A stretch of DNA of 52,132 nt. It comes from an uncultured archaeon. GTDB taxonomy: Archaea; Nanobdellota; Nanobdellia; Pacearchaeales; GW2011-AR1. Positions 49,020 through 52,132 of the stretch are shown here, piece by piece. Each line of letters starts with the position of its first letter. Positions within the stretch are counted from its first letter, which is position 1. The notes under the pieces were generated by a model. It saw only the letters and a list, made by a program, of their open reading frames with translations. It ran no database searches and was not told the origin of the DNA. The position numbers and the translations under genes were made by a program. Where the stretch lies: assembly GCA_937143345.1 (NCBI GenBank), contig CAKZRD010000004.1:1-52132 (forward strand), given 5' to 3'.

Positions 49020-49900
49020 AACACAAACTCTCTATAACTCTGATAATGCTTGGGCTTTTTTTAGTGACCCAAATTTTGGGAATTTTTATAATATCTAAAG
49101 GAGAAGCCCCGGAATTTATAAATGGAGAAGGACAAAAAAATATTGCTGGTTTTTTTAGTATTCTTATTTCTTTTATTATAGCAATATCTTTCTTCTTCTT
49201 TTTGATAAAATACAAATGGAAGTTTTTTATAAAAATATGGTTTAGTTTAGTTATTTTTTTAGCTTTAACAATAACAATTTATGCTATTTTAACAATATTC
49301 TTTAATGAAAAGACTTTAATTTTATTTTACTCTCTTTTAATTTCCTTATTTTTAACTTTTTTAAGAGTTCTAAGACCTTCAATAATAATCCATAATTTTA
49401 CAGAAGTTCTTATTTATTCTGGGGTTTCTTTAATTTTTATTCCATTTTTATCTCCTTTTTTTGTTATAATACTTCTCGTTTTAATCTCTTTTTATGATAT
49501 ATGGGCTGTTTGGCATGTTGGTTTTATGCAAAAGATAGCAAAATTTCAAATAGATGAAGTAAAAATTTTTAATGGTTTTTTCGTCCCTTATCTAAATAAA
49601 GATATAATGGAAAAAATAAAAAAAGTAAAAAAAAGTAAAAAATTAAATGCAAAGTTAAAAGTCCCGATAGCTCTTCTCGGTGGAGGGGATGTTGCTTTTA
49701 CTTTAATTCCAGCAGGAGTTTTTTTGAAGAGTTTTGGTTTGATGGCGGCTATCTTTGTCGTTCTTGGAGGATTTTTTGGGCTTTGTTATCTTATGTTTTT
49801 TTCAGAAAAAAAGAAGTTTTATCCAGCAATGCCTTTTATTACTCTTGGAATCTTCATCTCTTTGTTTTTTTACTTTTTTATATTTAAGATTTTTTATTAA
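49016..49900 (+). CDS. Presenilin/signal peptide peptidase-family aspartyl protease
   Basis: The 294-aa protein has about eight to nine membrane helices and both catalytic motifs of the A22-type family: YD in 'LISFYDIWAVWHVGFM' (about residue 160) and GxGD as GGGD in 'PIALLGGGDVAFTLIPAGVF' (about 223). It cleaves peptides within membranes, such as leftover signal peptides. It is coupled to aCPSF1 by ATGA overlap. Confidence 0.93.
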   Translation: MKHKLSITLIMLGLFLVTQILGIFIISKGEAPEFINGEGQKNIAGFFSILISFIIAISFFFFLIKYKWKFFIKIWFSLVIFLALTITIYAILTIFFNEKTLILFYSLLISLFLTFLRVLRPSIIIHNFTEVLIYSGVSLIFIPFLSPFFVIILLVLISFYDIWAVWHVGFMQKIAKFQIDEVKIFNGFFVPYLNKDIMEKIKKVKKSKKLNAKLKVPIALLGGGDVAFTLIPAGVFLKSFGLMAAIFVVLGGFFGLCYLMFFSEKKKFYPAMPFITLGIFISLFFYFFIFKIFY

Positions 49901-49997
49901 CTTTTCAGTTATAACAAAATCGAAAGATTTAAAAATATATTTTATCTTTTCATAATGGTAACAAAATGACAAATAAAAAACAATTAGGAAGACTTTA

Positions 49998-50780
49998 ATG
50001 ACATTTAACAACGAACTTATAAAAAAAGTAAAAGATTATTTTGATTTAAATATTTATGAAACCAGGGTTTGGCTTGCACTTTTGGCAAAGGGAATTTCTT
50101 CAGCTGGAGAAATAACAGAGTTTTCAGAGGTACCTCGTTCAAGAACATATGACGTTTTAGAAAGTTTAGAGAAGAAAGGCTTTGTTCTTCAAAAAATCGG
50201 TAAACCAGTTAAGTATCTTGCAATAAAACCAGAAATAGTTATAGAAAAATTAAAAAATAACATTATAAAGGAAGCTCAAGAAAAAGTTATGACTCTCGAT
50301 AATCTAAAAAACACAAAAGAATATGATGAAATAAAAGAACTTCACGAAAAAGGCCTCGAAACACTGAAAACAGAAAATATAACAAGCGCAATAAAAGGAA
50401 AATCAAATCTTTATAGTCAAATGAGGGACTTATTGGAGAATGCTGAAAATAGTGTTTATTTCGCAACTTCTGCTTTTGAATTAAGTACTAAACTAAAGAT
50501 GTTTCAAGAAATTTTTTCAAAATTGAAAAAAAGAAAAGTAATTATAAAAGTGATTATTCCTGAAAAAGAAGAAGTAAAAAAACTCTCAAAAAAACTAGGT
50601 GTTGAAATAAAATCAAAAAAAATAAGCGGAAAGTTTTTAATTATAGATAGGGAAGAGATTTTATTCATTGTAAAACCACTTAATGAAAAAAATGACGATA
50701 AAGAAAATGCTTTTTGGGTAAATTCAGTTTATTTTGCTAATTCTCTCGCTTATCTTTTTGATTTAGCTTGGAAGGATTAA
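49998..50780 (+). CDS. TrmB-family transcriptional regulator
   Basis: The 260-aa protein has the TrmB winged helix at the N-terminus ('LNIYETRVWLALLAKGISSAGEITEFSEVPRSRTYDVLESLEKKGFVLQKIGKPVKYLAIKPE'), a coiled-coil linker, and a C-terminal PLD-like regulatory domain ('LLENAENSVYFATSAFEL...FLIIDREEILFIV'). It lacks the sugar-binding domain of the founding members, so the signal is unknown. AGGAAG before the ATG is a ribosome-binding site; TATA-like AGATTTAAAAATATA lies 65-75 nt before the ATG. Confidence 0.9.
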   Translation: MTFNNELIKKVKDYFDLNIYETRVWLALLAKGISSAGEITEFSEVPRSRTYDVLESLEKKGFVLQKIGKPVKYLAIKPEIVIEKLKNNIIKEAQEKVMTLDNLKNTKEYDEIKELHEKGLETLKTENITSAIKGKSNLYSQMRDLLENAENSVYFATSAFELSTKLKMFQEIFSKLKKRKVIIKVIIPEKEEVKKLSKKLGVEIKSKKISGKFLIIDREEILFIVKPLNEKNDDKENAFWVNSVYFANSLAYLFDLAWKD

Positions 50781-50914
50781 ATATAAGGAAAATAGATCTC
50801 TTCCAACAAAAGAATTTTTAAACCGAAAAAATCATTTAAAAAAATTTAATATAGAATCTTACTTCTAATTTCTGGTTTAGTGATGGAAGAAATTTTTTAA
50901 AAGGTTTGAAAAAA

Positions 50915-51679
50915 TTATAAAATTTTCATCTTAATTAGCCATCTCCATTTTTTAGGTGCGATGTCACCTGCTTTTCTTATATAAATGATTTTTAATCTTT
51001 TATTTCGAACCTCTTTTAAAACTTTTTCTTTAACTCCAAAACCGTGATAATAGATTAGAGTTCCCCTTTTTCCATATTTTAAAATAGAATCGATAAACGT
51101 TTCTTTTAAGTTTGGTCTTGGCATTAAAATAATGTCAAATTTTTCTTTTGTTTTTATTTTTCTTGAATCTCCTTGTAAAATCTCTACATAATTTTGAACT
51201 TTGTTTAATAAAACATTTTTTTTTCCATATACACAAGCTTTCTTGTTTAATTCAGAGGAAATTATTTTTGCTTTAATTCCTTTATTTTTTAAAAATTTCG
51301 CAAGAACGATAGGATAAGGAGAAACTCCTGCGAACATAACTAAAATTTTTGAATTTTGTTTTATTTCTTTTGAAATTTCTTCTGCTGTTAAAAATCTTTC
51401 ATGTGCTAATCTCGGTGAAAAATAAGTTTCTTCTACATTTAGATAAAAAGAGCAATAATTTTCTTTGTGGATTGTCTCTCTTTTATTTTCACCTGCAAGA
51501 AATTTTGTTTTAAATCTTCTTAATCTCCCTTTTATGTCAGTAGTTTTCTCTAAGATTGTTTTTATTTCTTTATGTTTTTTTAAGAAAAAATATGCATAAA
51601 TTTTTTTAAAAAGAAAGGGATAAAAATTATGAAACTTGATTATTGCAATATCTCCAATAAGATCTATCGATTTTCTCAT
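50915..51679 (-). CDS. Trm5/TYW2-like tRNA methyltransferase
   Basis: The 254-aa protein matches the Trm5/Taw2 family: 'DIKGRLRRFKTKFLAGENKRETIHKENYCSFYLNVEETYFSPRLAHER', SAM motif 'ILVMFAGVSPYPIVLAKF', 'ELNKKACVYGKKNVLLNKV', and a motif IV-like 'DIILMPRPNLKE' in place of NLP. Trm5 makes m1G37 and Taw2 acts in wyosine synthesis; the altered motif IV leaves the choice open. The last visible neighbour upstream is the tRNA-binding OB protein, 36 nt away. Confidence 0.88.
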   Translation of the reverse strand: MRKSIDLIGDIAIIKFHNFYPFLFKKIYAYFFLKKHKEIKTILEKTTDIKGRLRRFKTKFLAGENKRETIHKENYCSFYLNVEETYFSPRLAHERFLTAEEISKEIKQNSKILVMFAGVSPYPIVLAKFLKNKGIKAKIISSELNKKACVYGKKNVLLNKVQNYVEILQGDSRKIKTKEKFDIILMPRPNLKETFIDSILKYGKRGTLIYYHGFGVKEKVLKEVRNKRLKIIYIRKAGDIAPKKWRWLIKMKIL

Positions 51680-51715
51680 AACTAAAAAATAAAAAATGAT
51701 TTTTTAAATTTGTCT

Positions 51716-52096
51716 TTAATAAATTTTTGTTCCGTTCTCCACTTCTTTCTCTGGAGAAATCAGAACTACTTTATTATGATCTTGACTTGTAGCTGCCAAT
51801 AACATTCCTCTGCTTTCTATTCCTTTCAATTTTCTAGGCATTAAATTTTCAAAGAGCACTATTTTTTTCCCAAAAAGTTCTTCTTTAGAATAATGCTTTT
51901 TTATTCCTGCACAAATTATTCTTTCCCCATAAATTCCCGTATCGAGAGTTAATTTATATAGTTTATCAGCTCCTTCAATATCTTCAACCTTTCTTATTTC
52001 TGCTACAATAAGGTTTATTTTTTCCCAAACAGAAAAATCAACTTTTTCCATCTGCCTTTTTTGCTTGTTCATAAAATAATAGGCACTGAAAGACAA
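51716..52096 (-). CDS. Stand-alone tRNA-binding OB-fold protein (MetRS beta/CsaA-like)
   Basis: The ORF gives 126 aa; the ATG at 52051 (MEKVDFSVWEKINLIVAEIRK), with AAAGG a few bases before it, is an equally good start and gives 111 aa. 'LIVAEIRKVEDIEGADKLYKLTLDTG', 'ERIICAGIKKHYSKEELFGKKIVLFENLMPRKLKGIESRGMLLAA' is the EMAP-II/Arc1p-type tRNA-binding domain found at the C-terminus of MetRS or as a free subunit. It probably assists methionyl-tRNA synthetase. No MetRS is in the window. Confidence 0.9.
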   Translation of the reverse strand: MSFSAYYFMNKQKRQMEKVDFSVWEKINLIVAEIRKVEDIEGADKLYKLTLDTGIYGERIICAGIKKHYSKEELFGKKIVLFENLMPRKLKGIESRGMLLAATSQDHNKVVLISPEKEVENGTKIY

Positions 52097-52132
52097 GACA
52101 GATAATTATTAGTATTGGTACAAGAAAAATAC

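Noticed and set aside
1-52132. CRISPR array
   Set aside because: No series of regularly spaced direct repeats was seen, and the Cas4-like nuclease at 26.6 kb has no cas neighbours.

Overview
The window looks like part of an AT-rich archaeal chromosome, most likely a small-genome DPANN lineage (Woesearchaeota/Pacearchaeota/Nanoarchaeota-like; this is inference). It encodes archaeal RNA polymerase subunits (Rpo7, RpoH, RpoB, RpoA), Spt4, TBP, NusA-like KH protein, eS24, eS31, eL30, NAC, Sec61-beta, proteasome beta, aCPSF1 and a tRNA gene with an archaeal-type intron. Bacterial-type GroES/GroEL, ThyA, FolA, NrdR and a type I R-M module sit among them. Genes are tightly packed, many joined by 4-nt ATGA overlaps, and many first genes have a TATA element about 25-28 nt before the ATG, which suggests leaderless or short-leader transcripts.

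Layout: (1) 1-1.7 kb, hsdM-hsdS, cut by the window edge. (2) 1.7-7.4 kb, a SIMPL protein, then a deoxynucleotide operon read on the minus strand: nrdR, orphan TSCPD domain, nrdD, a separate 40-aa glycyl-radical domain absent from the ORF track, nrdG, and a kinase/dCMP-deaminase fusion. Two NrdR-box-like sites lie in its promoter. (3) 7.4-12.6 kb, a FAD oxidase/DHH/Fe-S operon, a membrane protein with a degenerate class III cyclase-like domain, and a HAD phosphatase. (4) 12.6-17 kb, minus-strand small genes (RRM protein, AMMECR1, YjbQ, DUF192) and the conserved eS31/eS24/Spt4/Rpo7 cluster. (5) 17-21.7 kb, GroES/GroEL, DNA repair, Sfm1-like methyltransferase, and MEMO with its radical SAM partner. 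(6) 21.7-26.5 kb, tRNA-Gln, Kae1, a two-piece Dph2, TBP, a KaiC-like ATPase and two membrane proteins.

(7) 26.6-32.07 kb is an accessory island: a nuclease fragment, HTH proteins, an S66 (MccF/LdcA-like) peptidase, a truncated Asp/Asn-tRNA-synthetase-like protein, a tandem Lrp-type regulator and a tyrosine recombinase next to the intron-containing tRNA-Glu. (8) 32.3-36 kb, Sec61-beta/NAC, a 546-bp gene-free stretch and a large secreted protein with a broken 3' end. (9) 36-50 kb, the RNAP/ribosomal cluster rpoH-rpoB-(55-aa ORF)-rpoA-rpl30e-nusA-rps12-rps7, thyA-folA, psmB, aCPSF1 and a presenilin-like protease. (10) 50-52 kb, a TrmB-type regulator, a Trm5-like methyltransferase and a stand-alone tRNA-binding OB protein.

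Functionally, NrdD plus its small glycyl-radical partner, NrdG, dCMP deaminase, ThyA and FolA form a nearly complete anaerobic route to dNTPs including dTTP. The most unusual item is the NrdD split at the glycyl-radical domain. Dph2 and the secreted protein also show frame breaks, so sequencing error must be excluded for all three.
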